64,000 nucleotides of DNA. Source: Medicago truncatula. Its lineage: Eukaryota; Streptophyta; Magnoliopsida; Fabales; Fabaceae. A program made the position numbers and the translations under genes. The DNA is taken from positions 49,020,091 through 49,084,090 of the forward strand of contig NC_053044.1 of NCBI RefSeq assembly GCF_003473485.1. Direction: 5' to 3'. Positions 27,835 to 41,939 of the stretch are shown one piece after another. The notes below the pieces were generated by a model that saw only the letters and a program-made list of their open reading frames with translations, was not told the origin of the DNA and did no database searches. Every line of letters starts with the position of its first letter. The stretch's first letter is position 1.

Positions 27835-30800
27835 TTATACTGTAGGTGGTGATTCTTTACGACATAAACAATCAGGTAAAGGATTTGCATAAAATGTTTC
27901 TTCTGAACGAAACCTGTCCACTCCCTTTGTTCCAGGAATGGGTCCTTTTCTCTTCCTTAATAAGCCAACCCTACCAAACACACCACAAACCAAATATCAA
28001 TCAAATAAATAAATTGTTTTAATCATTAGTATAATCTGAGGTGTAAACATGTCTCTGAATGAGTAATATGCAAGTCAATTCCAACTACGTATTAACATAT
28101 TCTACGACCCCTAACAAATGATTTTACGATCTTATCACACTTAAATGAAATATGATATACGATATGTATATAAAACATATTTATCCAACTATTATTAAAC
28201 TACTTGACATTTACATTAATGTTTTTCTATTTTTTCCAATTACATACCTTCCTTTGTGGAGATCATTCACTTTTTTGGACAGTTGTTCCCCCTCAGTTAT
28301 TGATCCAATCGCCAGTTTATCGAACAGACGAACGAGAGCTTTCCTATTAAAAAGAAGCAAAGGCAAACATTAGGGATAATGAATTACAAAATTAATTCAT
28401 CTGCTTAGGAGAGAAAGAGAGGCTCACCTATCTGGAGAAATGGTTCTTCCTCTCCCAAGAAAACGACGATGGCCTTCAACCGCTCGCGCCATGTTGCCAG
28501 GGTAAGAATGTACAAATACATCACTTTCAACAGATACAATATAGTCAAGAGCAGCCATTTGCGACGCATGATTAGAAAATGGTTCAAGCTCTTCAATAGA
28601 TGCCAACTTTTCCTGATATTAGTTACATGTAGATTAAATAAGAAACCAGTTCAAACAATGCTTTATCAATCTTCATTCACCAAGAAACAACAATAAAGTC
28701 TTGTAATTTCTAACCTTGCTCATTAAAAAGGGATAGCGTGATCGCAATTCAGTCATATGGGATTCACCCCCATATATCTCCCCTGCAGCAATATATATTG
28801 GAGTCTTTGCAGGGTATCCAAGAGCACTAAGGAAAATTCCAACTTCCTTTGGAGTTAAGGGACAATACCCTTTGGCCCTCTCTTCTTTTGGATCGATGTG
28901 CTTTCTTTTCCAATAAGTAGTATTCTCTCTGTAAGTTTGGTTCATGTTAGTCATTTCAAACATCAGGAAGAAAAATTAAACTGAAAATTTGACAGAATTT
29001 TGAAGCATCATTACCTGATAATCCGTAGTTCCTTGGCCTCAGAAGTTGATAAATCATGCGTGCAGCCGCTGAATGCAAGCATATCCTTCTCATAGCGCAA
29101 GTGTAATGTGATATAAGGACCATATGATCTCATCCTCTCCACCAATATCTGCAAATACCCAAAAAGTATTTAAAAAACGATAGAAAGAAAAAATCCAAAA
29201 GTAATGAAACAAAGAAGCCAACAAGAGTTTGTATCTACTGATATACCTTCCCCATCTGTTCAATGCGAGGAGAAAAACGAAGAGCTTCATAACAAGCACG
29301 GCAGCGAAGCTTTTGAATATCTTGAGGTAGATGGTTATTTGCTAGTCGAGAATCTGATTTGGAAGCTTGAATAACCTTTAGTCAATCGTAAGAAAATTGT
29401 AGAGTATGTTAGAGAACTTAGATATTAAGGTCAATAAATGATAAATCAACAATAAGATAGAAATTTATATACAAAGAGATTACATACTTTGAAATTATCC
29501 CAAAGGGCTGCAATCTCATTTTGATAGTAATCCATACCAGACCAGCTTTTGAATTGTTTCACCATTTTAGGGGCATTAGCCAGCTCCTTGGGAAGTTTGT
29601 TAATGATTTTTATATCATCAGCAAGAGAACTAATAAACCTCTTTTCGTCAAAGATGTCTGAGAAAATGCTGCAAATTAAACAAAAGATTGTAAAATATAA
29701 TTATGCAAAATCCAAAAACAAAAAAGAGATTTTTTTTTTTATAAACCTTGAGAATTAAAATAAAAAATACCTACTATCTTGCCAAAATGACTTTTTATCA
29801 AGTTCTGGAATTACAAGAGTAGCATTTATAATGCGAGCTATAGCTACCATATCACATATCTGCAGAAAAAGCAACAAATTTTAAGCTTCTAGCAAAACAA
29901 CAATTTAAAAAACATTTTAACATCTAATGAAAATCAAATACAAAAGATAAATTCATGTGAAATAAGTTTTGGCGTTAAAACAAAGAAATTTCATATCAGA
30001 GTAATATAAAGAGAGAAATAATACCCCGGCGCGCATTTGGTTGAGTCCTCCATTTGTATGAACTAGGAGGTAACCTTGTGAATTTTCAGGAGCTGGAGGA
30101 GAAACATTTAACATTTCATTTAAGTACAATAAACACAAACACACGATTACAAATTGCAACATAAAGTTAAAAGTTTCTTACTAGTGTAGTTAGGAGTAGG
30201 CTTTGTACAGGGTAGAAACCCATGATTTGGAGGTGGCTTCCATAGTTTCTCATAGTCTGGATCCCCACTTGAATCATTCAACTGTCAAAACTAAAGGAGT
30301 CAAAATAAATAAAAAATAAAAAATAAAAAAAAAATGGAAAAACTCATAATACCTCTGTATAATTTAAAATATATATGCGTAGAAACACATTTTTAGGAGG
30401 TAATACATAACACGACACACCAATGCAGCTAGTAAACACTAAAAATCAAATATAACAAGCCTTGGATGATATATATTAATAAACATTCCTTAAAAAAAAT
30501 AAAAAATGATACTAATAAACATTAGTACATTATAAGACCTTGGGTAGTATAGATTGAAATAATTGAGTTATCTTTTTGCAAACACAAAAACCAGTTAAGT
30601 TTTAAACAAAGAGATCAATAAACTAGTTCTTTAGGTAGTATAGATTGGAAATACAAGACCTTGGGAGCAGAGGGTGGAGCCTTAGATGAATGGGGTGGAA
30701 CAAACTCTCGGGTCCAGCTTTGAAGGTTACGAAACTGTCACATTTTCAATTTAACAAAAAACATTTCGATTAATAAGACATTTAGTCTAACAGAAATATC

Positions 30801-31502
30801 AATTTTTTCTAACTATATGCAATAATATAAATAAACAATTACGCATAGAGATATACTTGTGTCTAAATAAATATATTTGGGCACAATATTGATGGTGACT
30901 AAATATTTTTTCTAATTTCATTTGAGGGTGTGCCTAACAATTTCAATTTGGATTGTGTCTATGAAAAAATTTCTCTTATGGGTGGTAATAGATAGACAGA
31001 TTAAGTGCCTAGAGAAAAGCGTGAACCAAAATTGGAAAATTTAAATAAAACATTGTTGAAGTCAATAGTTTACTTAAAATTGAAGCTTCTCAATAAGAAT
31101 CTCAAAATAGGGTCATTGAGAGAGGCCAGAAAAGTAATAAAAAATAAAAAATAAATAAAAAGTCAAAAACAGAATCTGGTACTTAGCAAATATTGTTAGA
31201 GAAGACCACGGAGTATCCAAAACAATAGGAACAAACTCACACCAAATAACCAAACCTAAAAAGTGTTTTTGTTTTTGTTTTAATGGCACAAAAATAAAAA
31301 CAGAATATAGATGAATTATTATGAGAAAAAGAAGAAAGATACTAACCATGTGAATCTTTTCATTGAAGTTATTAGGATCAGTTGGAGAAGTTGATACGTG
31401 CACATGAACAAAGAAGAAACAAGTAATGGTTATTGAAAGAATGATTGCACCGAGGAATCTCCTTATTAGAATGGCCAATGAAACTTTTCTGCGTTTCTGC
31501 AT
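27835..31502 (-). CDS. GDP-fucose protein O-fucosyltransferase family protein, 12 exons, 520 aa
   Basis: This is a plant O-fucosyltransferase-family protein (GT106-like clade), a predicted type II Golgi membrane protein acting in cell-wall or glycoprotein sugar transfer; the acceptor is unknown. Exons in transcript order: 31502-31347, 30734-30660, 30281-30182, 30092-30025, 29859-29771, 29668-29488, 29375-29247, 29148-29015, 28928-28715, 28612-28428, 28343-28248, 27970-27835 (1563 nt). A basic MQKRRK start precedes a single membrane anchor at about residues 9-36. Then come [28 protein letters not shown] (from about residue 125), the nucleotide-sugar motif LHLRYEKD (HLR at 282-284), [10 protein letters not shown], and the C-terminal [18 protein letters not shown]. 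The end of exon 5 (29771) was chosen at AGTAG|GTATTT because the upstream GT would shift the frame. A specific symbol cannot be assigned. Confidence 0.9.
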
Positions 31503-31836
31503 TGATCCTTTTGGTAAAACACTGAATTCACCTAAGTTGATTATGCTCTTTCTCCCTACTAAACAATCATAAATAAATTACATTATAAGTAAAAAAAAAA
31601 TGACATAACAGAAAAAGAACAAAACCAGGTACTAGGTTCGGGAATGTTGTTAATAATAATGATAATAATATAACAGAAAAAGAACATGAACCTCGGACTC
31701 TCGGAGTGCTCATGTTTGGAACGAGGATGATGATGAGTATTTAAATGAAACAATGATATTTGTTTTGTTTGATGGTGTTTGGTTTTGGCTTTTTGTGAAT
31801 GTTATGTGCTATTGCCACCTTGATGTGGACGGTTTC

Positions 31837-31844
31837 TTTATATA
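31837..31844 (-). promoter_or_regulatory. Possible TATA box of the O-fucosyltransferase-like gene
   Basis: The minus strand reads TATATAAAG about 335 bp upstream of the ATG. This would imply a 5' leader of roughly 300 bp. The site is inferred from sequence and position only. Confidence 0.35.
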
Positions 31845-32232
31845 TCTGAATATTTATTTCACGATGATCACTTCAGTCGAGTAATTCCTTTTGCATAACT
31901 GACTCCTCTTTTAATGCTTCCTACTACTTCTAAGATTTTGTGCGGGGCCTTTTCCTTATTTTTCTCTCTCATTCTTTCTTTTCTTTTTTAATTAATTAAA
32001 AGATAAACGTAAATAAAGAGCAAATGGTCACTTTAGTCACTGATTCACTCCTGATTAAATAAGTACTCTGCACTTCCGTTATCACTTTAGTCCCTAGCCT
32101 TAAATAATCTGTTAAGTGTATGACATGGACTAAAATGAAAGTAGAAAATGGTCACTTTAGTTCCTGAACCAAAAATCAATATTCTTAACTTGAAACTCAA
32201 ATCCCTAAATGTCATCCCTAAATATACACTAA

Positions 32233-33479
32233 GGTACCGTTTGGCCAGGCTTTTTTTCGGTCTAAAAGCTACTTTAAAACAAAGTTAAAATAAAGCTCTT
32301 TAAGAAAAAGGCCAAAGCTGTTTGGTTTCTTTATTTTTTTTTTAGTTCTAAAGTTATTTTTGAGTTAAAAGCTGTTTGGCAAAATATTGTACAAAACTTT
32401 GAATTTATTATTTTTTGGTGGTGTCTGGGGTTCGAACCCGGGACCTTGCATATATTTATGCATTGTCTGTAAATAAAAAAACTTTGAATTCATTATGAAT
32501 TAACATAATAAATAAAAAAATGTCTAAAATATTTTTTTGAGGGAAAAAATGTTTAAAATATAAAAGATATATTTTTACCAATACTATATTTACTCAATGA
32601 CGTTTATTTTGTGTAACATGAATACAAATTTGTACAGTATCTTTTCCAATTATACTCTATAACAAATTTTGTTATAAGAATACCATATTTTTAGTGTTGG
32701 TCAAAAAGATAAGAATTTATATTATATAATATTATATTTGTTACATTGTTGGTATCATTGAAAAAGATATGTTTAGTTTTTTTAATAAGAAAAAGATATG
32801 CATAGTTTCTTACAATATAAATGTGTAAATTATATATAAGTATAATTTTTTTAGGCAACTACACTTGTACTTTTAATTAAAATCAAAATTTTATAAAAAT
32901 AATTATACGCATTACACAATACTAACAAAAATTATACGCATTAGCATAACAAAAAAAAAAAACAGAAAGAAGAACATAAAGTATTACTCTAAACGCTAAC
33001 GTGTGTGTGTATTTCCGTGGTTGAAGAAAGGGAATAAAAATATTCGGTGTCATTAATTGACAGCGTGAATACAAATATTTGCGAGGTTGTGATGATCAAA
33101 AGATATTGAAATTAATATATAAGTGATAAAAAGATAATAAAATTCCTTAAAAAAATAGATAATAAACTTAAATGGAACCTCATTAAAAAATTAAATGGAC
33201 CGGTTAAAAAAAAATAAAAAATGGAAGAAAAAAGCATATTGAAAAAATAAAACAAAAGGTTGCCGGCGGGAGTTGAAGAGAGGTGCTTGTGAAATAAATT
33301 GGGGAGAAATAGTTTTTTGAAGTAGCATTCAACAACTTTTAATTAAAGCTCATTCCATTCAATTTTATGCATTCTAAAAAAAGTACTTTTTTTCGAAGGT
33401 ACTTTATTGATATTGTGTTTGGCCTAGCTTCTCCTTAAAAACTTAGAAAAGCTGAAAAAAAGCTGGGTCAAACGGTACC
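32233..33479. mobile_element. Harbinger-like non-autonomous element with TAA TSD, 1247 bp
   Basis: The ends are GGTACCGTTTGGCCAGGC on the left and GGTACCGTTTGACCCAGC as the reverse complement of the right end. TAA flanks it directly at 32230-32232 and 33480-33482. The TIR and the 3-bp TAA duplication fit PIF/Harbinger. The interior is AT-rich and non-coding, apart from a SINE fragment. Confidence 0.8.
32413..32480 (-). mobile_element. SINE fragment nested in the Harbinger-like element
   Basis: GTGTCTGGGGTTCGAACCCG, then GGACCTTGCATATATTTATGC, matches the box B region of the SINE at 16503-16648. Only about 65 bp remain. Confidence 0.5.
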
Positions 33480-33639
33480 TAATATGTGACTTTTTTCTGT
33501 TGTAAAAAAAAAAAAAGTGACTTTTTTCTAAACATTGTACTTTTTTTTTTCTTCATATATATTGAATATTGTATGTTTTATTAAATTGTATTGAAAGTTT
33601 TATGTGTTTTTTTATGCTTAACGATAAAACTTTGTCCAC

Positions 33640-33838
33640 GGTATTAAACAACCAATTGTGTAAAAAAAATAAAAATATTGTTGATATTATTAATCTCTAT
33701 TTTTTAATTTTAAATAAAAGAACACTATATTTTGACAAAAAAACACAGTATTAAACAACCGATTGTGTAAAAAAAATGTTGATATTATTAATCTCTGTTT
33801 TTTAATTTTAAATAAAATAATGGTATATTTTGAAGAAA
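33640..33838 (+). repeat. ~105-bp tandem duplication
   Basis: GTATTAAACAACCNATTGTG followed by GATATTATTAATCTCT and TTTTTTAATTTTAAATAAAA occurs twice, starting at about 33640 and 33746. It lies inside the Mutator-like element, between the nested MITE and the right TIR. Confidence 0.75.
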
Positions 33839-34150
33839 AAAATGTTATATTAATATTGTCAAATAAGATAATAAATTAGGGATTTGAGATTTTCAATTTA
33901 AGGGATGACATTTAGGGATTTGAAATTCAAGTTGGGGATATTGATTTTTGGTTCAAGGACTAAACTGGCCATTTTTTACTTTCACTTTGATCTCTGTGAC
34001 ACACTTAACAGAATTATTTAACGTCGTGGACTAAAGTGATAACGGAAGTGCAGAGTCAGGACTTCTTTGTATTTAATCCTGAATCAGGGACCTATGTGAC
34101 AGCGAGGGACAGAGTCAGGGACTAAAGTGACGATTTGCTCCTTAAATAAA

Positions 34151-37100
34151 TTACACATTTTAAGATTATTTTTATCCTCCTCTTAAAAATGGATTATTGT
34201 TATCTTAATCTTTTTGTTTTTGTTTTGGACTTCAATGTTATCTCACTGATAGAAACACATACCCATATTTTTTAGTATAAACTTTCAACACTCTTTTTTA
34301 TTGGTTAAAATATATGTGAGTCTCATCAATTTTACAAGACCCACATAATTTGGTTAGATATATATGAATTTTAATCAATAAAAGATAATTTTTTCTTTTC
34401 CAAAAAAAAAAACAAAAAGATAATTTGTTGAAATGTTGCAACTTAGAGAGTGCATTGCTACCACTTGATTGTTTATTTTCCTTCTTTTAGGAGCAAAAGA
34501 GGGGAAAGAGCTAATTTGTATTATTTTGCGTTACAATTGTTAAAAATTGATACTAACTTGACATCTTCGTGAAAAATAATTTTAAAATGAAAAATACGTG
34601 TAAACTTATAAATTTAATTTCCGCAATTCAAAATATTAGCATGCTTCTTAAAAGAAAATGTCAGACAATATGCATGATTTCGTCCTCCTAATGATTCCAT
34701 AACCCAAGTTTGAACACCAAATGATGACGATGATGATAAATTTTGATGGTGCTGTAAGGACTTGGTAGTAGGTATGAATCATGATATGTTAAACTAGAAA
34801 CGCTGTCATTTTCTCCATTTTTTTGCATCGAAATTATGTGGTCACAAACATTAAGTTATGGTGTAGCATTTTGAATTTGATGGATAATGGCGAAGAAAAC
34901 GCTAATGAGCGATCAACACGACTGGGGAATTTGTAGAATAAAGTGAATGCAATGTGCACGATAAGTTAATGGGAGTATAAGCAACCACTAAGATAGAACT
35001 TCATTATCATTATTGTCCCTTTGGAATGGAATAAGTGTGGCACATCAACAACACCAACCTATGGTCTCCAACATTTAGTAACATCAAGAGTTTAATTTAA
35101 GGGAACTTATACTGTACACTCGCAAATTGAGGTGTATCGGTATTCTTGCTTCTTAAATCTATAAATTAACGATTAATTTTATGAAATAAATAGTTATTTG
35201 CCAGCATTTATATTTTAGAAAGTATCATTTCATAAAAATAAAAATAAAAACACATCATTCATTGTTTATACGAATCATGGTAAATTTTTGACATATTATC
35301 ATATAAAATAATCAAAGTTCTCTATTATGAGCGTTAAAAATTCAAAAAAAAATCAATTTTATTTCGTAGACGATTTTGGTGAATAAGATTTAATCATTAT
35401 ATTTATAAATGATAAAAAAATAATATTTTTCTTCAAAAAACAACTCATTTAAACTATAAACTATAATATTTTACTCGAGTTTACCCGAGTTTGACCGAGT
35501 TAACTCGAGTCAAACTCGTCAAACATTTCGATTTTACCAGAAATTGAGTTTACCTACGAGTTGACACAATTTTAATACCCAAAAACGTAAATTCGGTAAA
35601 CTCGGCGAGTTAACACTCGATTCGTGAAACATTGAAGAGAAAGGACTGGATTTGTCAAAAACACGAGAATAGTTTGGGCTAGTAAGCACGACTGGTGTAG
35701 ATAGCATTGCCTATGTTAGAAAGGTTAACTAAAAAGTATTTATATATAAGGTTTAAAATAAAAAAAATTATCCTACGCCCCAATAATCATATTCTTACCC
35801 CTACAAACTATGAAAGATACCAATTTAAACTCTTTCTAAAATCACATTCATTCGCCCCATCATCGTCATAAATTAGAAGTTTTTCAAAGTTTTTATAAAA
35901 TTAATGGAAATTTTTTATGTGTTTTTCGGAATTAAAAAAGTTGGGAAGTTTTTCAAAGTTTTTCGAAAATTACAGAGACTATCAAATGGAGAAGTTTTTT
36001 GGAATTTGTTCGAGTTTCTTAATTTTCATTACAATCAAAACAAAACAAAAAATTTAGAGTCTGTTTGAAATAGTTTTTGTTTTCAGTTTTTGAAATATAC
36101 AAGTCATCTTATCACAATAGTTATCCTTTTACATGTTTTAGTTTTAGTCCTCAAAACTAAAAAAATTCAAAACAGTTTCCAAAATTATAATTTTAAAAAA
36201 TAGTTTAGCAAAAAAGTTTTTAATTTTCAAGTTTTTAAAAACTAAAAAAGAGTTTTTGGGAAGTGTTTCAAAGAAGCTCTTAGTTTCTTTAAATATAACA
36301 TGGAAGGGCAAATGTAAAATGGTGCGTTCCTTTTGTTTTCTTGTTTATTTTATTTAATCAAAATTAAAAATTGAAAAGTATCAATCAAATTGAATAGTGA
36401 TGAATGATAATCCCGTTTGGAATTGAGATCTAAGATCATATATAATGGCGACATCCATATTTTTTGGTACTTAAATGAGTCTCACGTATACACATCATTC
36501 ATTTATAATTTTATAATAATAGTACTTAATAAACACTCAATCCCTTAAATCCAACATCTCACACAAATTTTTTAAATGTGACCCACTAATCAAATATCAT
36601 TATTAACTTTATATCCCTACATTTCAATTTTTTAATATTACTAAAGTGTGGGGTTCCCACTTAAGATTGGGTCTTATAAGACTCACAACAACTTTTCTCC
36701 CAAATGGGGGTTCCTAATAGATACCAAGTCTTAAAAATTTAAGACTCCCCTATTGGAGACGATCTAAGCAAGGGTCGGCCCAGGGCATAGGCTGGGGGTA
36801 CGGCTCCCTAGGCCCATGCCCGTAGGGGCCCAAACATTTTGTTTTATGTCGGGGCGTATATAGAATTAATTGGTTAAAAAGGGGTATATATAGTAATAAA
36901 GGCAAATTAGGTCCAAACCATTACTAAACTTCAGCCCATCAGCTGTTTCAACTTTTTTTTACAACCCAACATCATTTCATCTTCACACCCCCAACACAAT
37001 GCTTTCATTTTCACCCCCAACATTTCATTAGCCAAAACATTAATTTCGTTTCTAAAGGATGGTTTGGTGAGTGACATTTGGGAGGTTAGGGATGGAGAGG

Positions 37101-38871
37101 TCCATTAGAATCTTTCATTAATAAAAGGTGAGTGAAAAGTTACGCCGTTGAATTGACACGAATAAAAATCATTTATTTGGCTTTTATTATTTATTATTTA
37201 TTATTTATGTTATGTCTATAACCTAAATAATTAAAGACAAATAAATGAGTTTGATTGGAGTCAACCCATCTTTTGTCTTGTCATCTATACTAAAACAAAA
37301 TAAAATAAAGTTATATTTATTTTCCAAAAGTTGTACGATTCTTATCATATTTTGTTTATATAAAAAATGACGATATAGACTTTAACATAGAACAACTCAA
37401 GTTTTTCTTCTTCAAGAGAGATGAGTGTAATTTGTCAAAAAGAATACATTAAATCTTATAATTGTTAATTTTAAATTAAACATCGATTTCTTAATACGTT
37501 TACCGTGATTAAAAATTTGTGTTTGTCTCTATGAATGTAATTCAATTGATAGAGATATTGTATAATACATACATGGACCTGGGTTTGACTCAAATTTCCC
37601 ACTCATTGAATTTCTAGCTATTAATCCACTTTTTATATATTTTTTATGGAATACTTTATAGAAAAACAAATTGAAAGCCATCATAATGACATATAATTGA
37701 ATGCATGTAAAAAACGTATACATGTAAGTCAAATTCTAATTAATACACATCATTTTTACAAAGCAATTTATCTTAATTTTTTTTTTTAATATTTCTTTAA
37801 CAGTTGAATGTGCCATGATGGCATGCATTGGTTACTTTAGGGGTGATCAAGTTTGTTTTGTGCTCTTTGTCATAAAAAAAGTTTGTTTTGTGCTTATGTT
37901 TCAAAAAAGAGTTTGTTTTGTTCTTGCTCAAAGAATATATAAAAGAATCCTCTTTACTCTGGAGAAGGAGAAAATATATATGGATTACCTGATATTTTAA
38001 GTTAGTTCGACTCTTTTAGTTAGACTCTATTCATGCAAGCATGTGGTGAATTATATTAAACGTATTCACAATAACATGCCTCTATATTAATTTGGTGTCA
38101 TATATTATTAGAATGTAGACATTTGTATTTTATATTCCTTTACAAACTACAAGTTTATTTAAAGCAAATGATATTGCTATTTGCTACCTAGGTCGATGAC
38201 CACAAATTTAAGCTATATACTACCTAATTTTATGTGATATTCGTATATGTATGTATTGACTTTATTATTACTGGCAATGAAATGCTTAGTCTTGCTTTGT
38301 TAAAAAAATAAAAAATAAAAAAACTGCTGGAGCCAAGTCATGTCAGTAATATACCGAACTGGATATTCCATTTCCATGAGACTTCTACTCTTATTCTAGA
38401 TCCACAACCGCTAGGTCATTACATGTGACATATATAAATTTAAGAATCAAATCTACAGGAATAATCTATGAGATACAGATCCGTCCACCATTAATTTAAT
38501 CAACAGTTTAATACTTTCTTTAAAGTAATAGTTCAATACTATATCCGTATTGTTATCGTACGTGTATTATTGCAAAAACCAACACACACACAGATATATA
38601 TATATATATATGCATGATATTTTTTAAAAACATTTTTAAGTAAAAAATATATTTGATCTAGTTGTACCGTGTTTGATTTATAAAACTGTTTTAAAGATAA
38701 GACAAAAACTGAAATTTTTATCTCTCACTACAATACAACTTTTTATCCCACGTATAATTTGTTTAAAACAGCAACATAATATTTTATCCATAAAAATCAT
38801 ATAAGACCAAAAATTATTCAATTCATGTGATATTCTATCTTATGTTGTTTTGTCCAGCCTTAAATGCAAGT
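34151..38871. other. Gene-free AT-rich stretch with small repeats
   Basis: No gene is supported. Features seen are a cluster of CGAGT/ACTCG motifs at 35473-35625, a hAT-like start motif (AGGGTCGGCCCAGGGCATAGG) at 36775-36795 without a matching end, and three imperfect copies of AGTTTGTTTTGTGC at 37848-37925 in the frame 37815-38000. A (TA)n run lies at about 38594-38611. Confidence 0.5.
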
Positions 38872-41030
38872 TGTAACGCCCTCTTTAAATTATTTGATTT
38901 ATTTAATTATTTAATTGAGTCTAAAATTTATTAAAAAGAGTTTAAAATATATTTATTTGATTATGTGATTTATTAAGTGGTTTATGTTGTTATTTAATAG
39001 ATTAAGATTTGAAAATAGAAATAAGATTGAGTTGAGAGTTTGTTATGAGATTTTAGAGAGTTTTGGGGGAGAAAGAGAAATAAGATAAAATAGAAAAAGG
39101 GTTATAAATAGGAGAAACCTAGTTTAGAAAAAACATAACGTACGATCAATTTTGGAGAAAAGGGAGAAAAAGCCGAGAGGAGGGAGAAGACCTATGAGTG
39201 CTGTGATTTTCATCTATAAGGTAAGGGTGGGACTAACATTCAATAATCTTAAGTCATTGATTCTGTAGGTTTTCGTTTTTGAGAATTTGGGAATTAGGGT
39301 TAAAAGTGATTATTTGATGATTTTCTAAAATAATGTTTTGGGTCAAGTTTTATGTGGTTTTGAGTCTCTTTTGATGTATATAAATGTTTAGACAAACTTT
39401 GGCATCAAATTTGGGCATAGGGAAGTTAAAATTGGGATTTTGGGTTGAAAAGTGTGTTTTTCCCGAGTTGCTCTGTGACAGCATATCTTTGTTTCATGTT
39501 CTTGCGTCTTTTTCACACGTTTCTGTTTTGAATTAGCCTTTGGTGTAAACATGAAAGTTGTAGATAATTGTGTTAGCTTTCCAGTGGCGTCGTTTTGACT
39601 TGAAAATGAATTTTGGTTTATGAGTTAAGGTCAAATTACTGCACATAGGTCACCGTGAATTTTTATGAATTTCAGCACAACTTTGTCCGAATTTGAAATG
39701 AAAACTGGTATTGATTGGTACAGAATTGGTCTTAGGTGTAAACACGAAAGTTGTAGGTATAAATGTTAGCTTTCTAATGCCGTTGGTTTGACTTCAAAAG
39801 GATTTATAGAATTTGAGTTATGGTCAAATTACTGAATGTAGGTCACAGTGAATAATTGATTATGATTGATGAATTAGTATATGTATGTATATGTTTGTGA
39901 ATACGATATTGTCCATGATTGATGAAGTGTTATATGTATATATGATGTTTTAAGATGTTGATTATTATTTGATGTTGTTATATTGTGATATAATTGTATA
40001 TGCATTACTTGAATTATATGTGAATAATTGAGACGTTGTTGACTTGCATTTGATATTATTATGTCATGCTGTTTTTGTATACTGTTGTGTTGCTGTTGTT
40101 ATTTAACTAAGCTGCATGAGTCGGTCTAAGTTGATTAAGATGATGAAGTTCCAAATTATTGGATTATATAAGAGGTTGTCGATTTAAGATATTACGAGGT
40201 CGAGTCCATGCATTAGCATTTCATTGTTGGGGGCTTGATGCCCTGGAGCCTTTGCTCAATTAAGTTGAGGGCTTGATGCCCTGGGAGCCTTTTTACGCTC
40301 AAATAAAGTTGAGGGCTTGATGCCCTGGGAGCCTATTTACGCTCAAAGATTGGTACCACATGCATGATTAGAAGATTAAGTTGCATAGTCAAGAGGTTAA
40401 GTTGTCAAGTTGTCGAGTTGTTAAGTTGTTAAATCATGAAATTGTTTAAAGCTGTGATTCTTTATATGAACTATTAAAGAAGTGAATTATGATATATTAT
40501 TATCTATGATGAATATTATGATGATTACATGATGTTGTCTATGAGTTGTTAAATATGATTGATGATGCTTATGTTGTTAAATGTAATTGATGAATTATAT
40601 GCTTAATATTATTGTTTGTGAAATCTCACCCCTTCTGTTTGCCCACCATGGGTAACTAACAGGTAACCAAGAATAGTTGATGTCGTGTGAACTTTCCTTC
40701 TCGTGTGTCTTAGGTGCTCTGATACGTAACGGGATGAGAACTTTGTTATTGCTTTTCTATTCCTTACGTATTGTTTTTTAAGATTTATGACTATGTTTTT
40801 AGATTGGATTTTTATGAGACATTTATGAAGAGACCTTCGTGCCAAAGACTGTTTTAGTTATTGAAATAAATTCCGCTGCGAAGTATTAAAGATCTTGTAT
40901 TTGAATTTTAAAGGATAAATAGTTATTTATTCAGTTTATGATTTTAAGAAAAGAATGTGACATTCCGTTTATGTTGAAAAACTCTGATTATTTATGCGAA
41001 ATTTTTATGTTAAGAAAACGGGGTGTTACA
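38872..41030 (+). mobile_element. Solo LTR, family A copy 2, 2159 bp
   Basis: The segment starts TGTAACGCCCTCTTT and ends CGGGGTGTTACA. It is flanked by a perfect 5-bp duplication, CAAGT, at 38867-38871 and 41031-41035. A TATA box TATAAATA is at 39103-39110. It is the full-length relative of the 10393-12179 copy. It holds the extra region 39485-40096 with two ~120-bp imperfect direct repeats (about 39541-39660 and 39731-39853), each containing GAAAGTTGTAG and GTCAAATTACTG. It also has three GGGCTTGATGCCC palindromes at 40231, 40269 and 40313. No internal retrotransposon region is present. Confidence 0.9.
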
Positions 41031-41035
41031 CAAGT

Positions 41036-41939
41036 CTACATATTTTTTCATACAAAAAATGTGCATCTATTTACACGCAAGCTATAAAACATTTTTGTTT
41101 TCTTTTTAACATTTCGTTATCCTTGAGTTTTGTTGGATATGTGCTCAACATTTAATTTTTTATTTAATTTTACCTACAAAACACACAAATATCCAATAAA
41201 ACTTCATGGTACTAATTTTTTTCTTCCCATTTTGTATGATCTCTTTTCCTTTATTGTTTCTCTTTAAGTGTTTGTTAAATAAAAATAAAATTATTAAATA
41301 ATATAGTTATTTATAATTTTATATATTTTTCTCTAACTAATTAATTATAAATAGTTTGTTACCATAATGTTATAAAAAAAAGTAGCTTAGATAAAACTGA
41401 AAGAAAATCTAGAAACAAGAGTTATAGATTATTTATAGATTTAAACATGAGATTTTTCTAATAAATATTTATGCTGAGAAGATGGTGTTTTACTATAAGA
41501 CATGAAAGACTTTTGCATTTAAAAAACACTTATATGTATTTATATATTTATGATCCTCCAAAAATACTAACGGAATTCGAATCCACAACTTCTCAAATTC
41601 AAGACGTGATTTTATACCATTAGATCAAACTCTTGGAGTTAAACATTTATATACACATAAGATTTGATTTATATAGACTGACCAATCAAATTACTCCATA
41701 ATACTATATTTTTAGTCAATTCTAAAACTCACTTAGTCTCTACAAATATATTCTTTAGGGGAAATTAATGTCATAAACATAATGCAAATTCAAGAATATT
41801 ATCTCTATTATTTTCTTTCTGATTTAATTTGTGAAAATTACACATAATTGGAAAGATGAACTATGAATGAAAGAATCACTAATGAACCAAAGAAGAGTAA
41901 TCAATTAATGTTGATCGATCATATATATATCACTATGTG
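41036..41939. other. Intergenic, downstream of the serine-rich gene
   Basis: The stretch is AT-rich and contains the 3' side of the minus-strand gene. Nothing else was recognised. Confidence 0.45.

Larger units (their letters stand above)
32018..34140. mobile_element. Second Mutator-like TIR element, 2.1 kb, with a nested MITE
   Basis: The inverted repeats begin GAGCAAATGGTCACTTTAGT on the left and GAGCAAATCGTCACTTTAGT on the right (reverse complement). They stay alignable for about 210 bp, including CTCTGCACTTCCGTTATCAC and CCAAAAATCAATAT. The flanks CGTAAATAAA (32008-32017) and CTTAAATAAA (34141-34150) match in 9 of 10 positions, consistent with a Mutator-type duplication of 8-10 bp. There is no transposase. 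The left arm is interrupted by the Harbinger-like insertion at 32233-33479. Confidence 0.75.
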
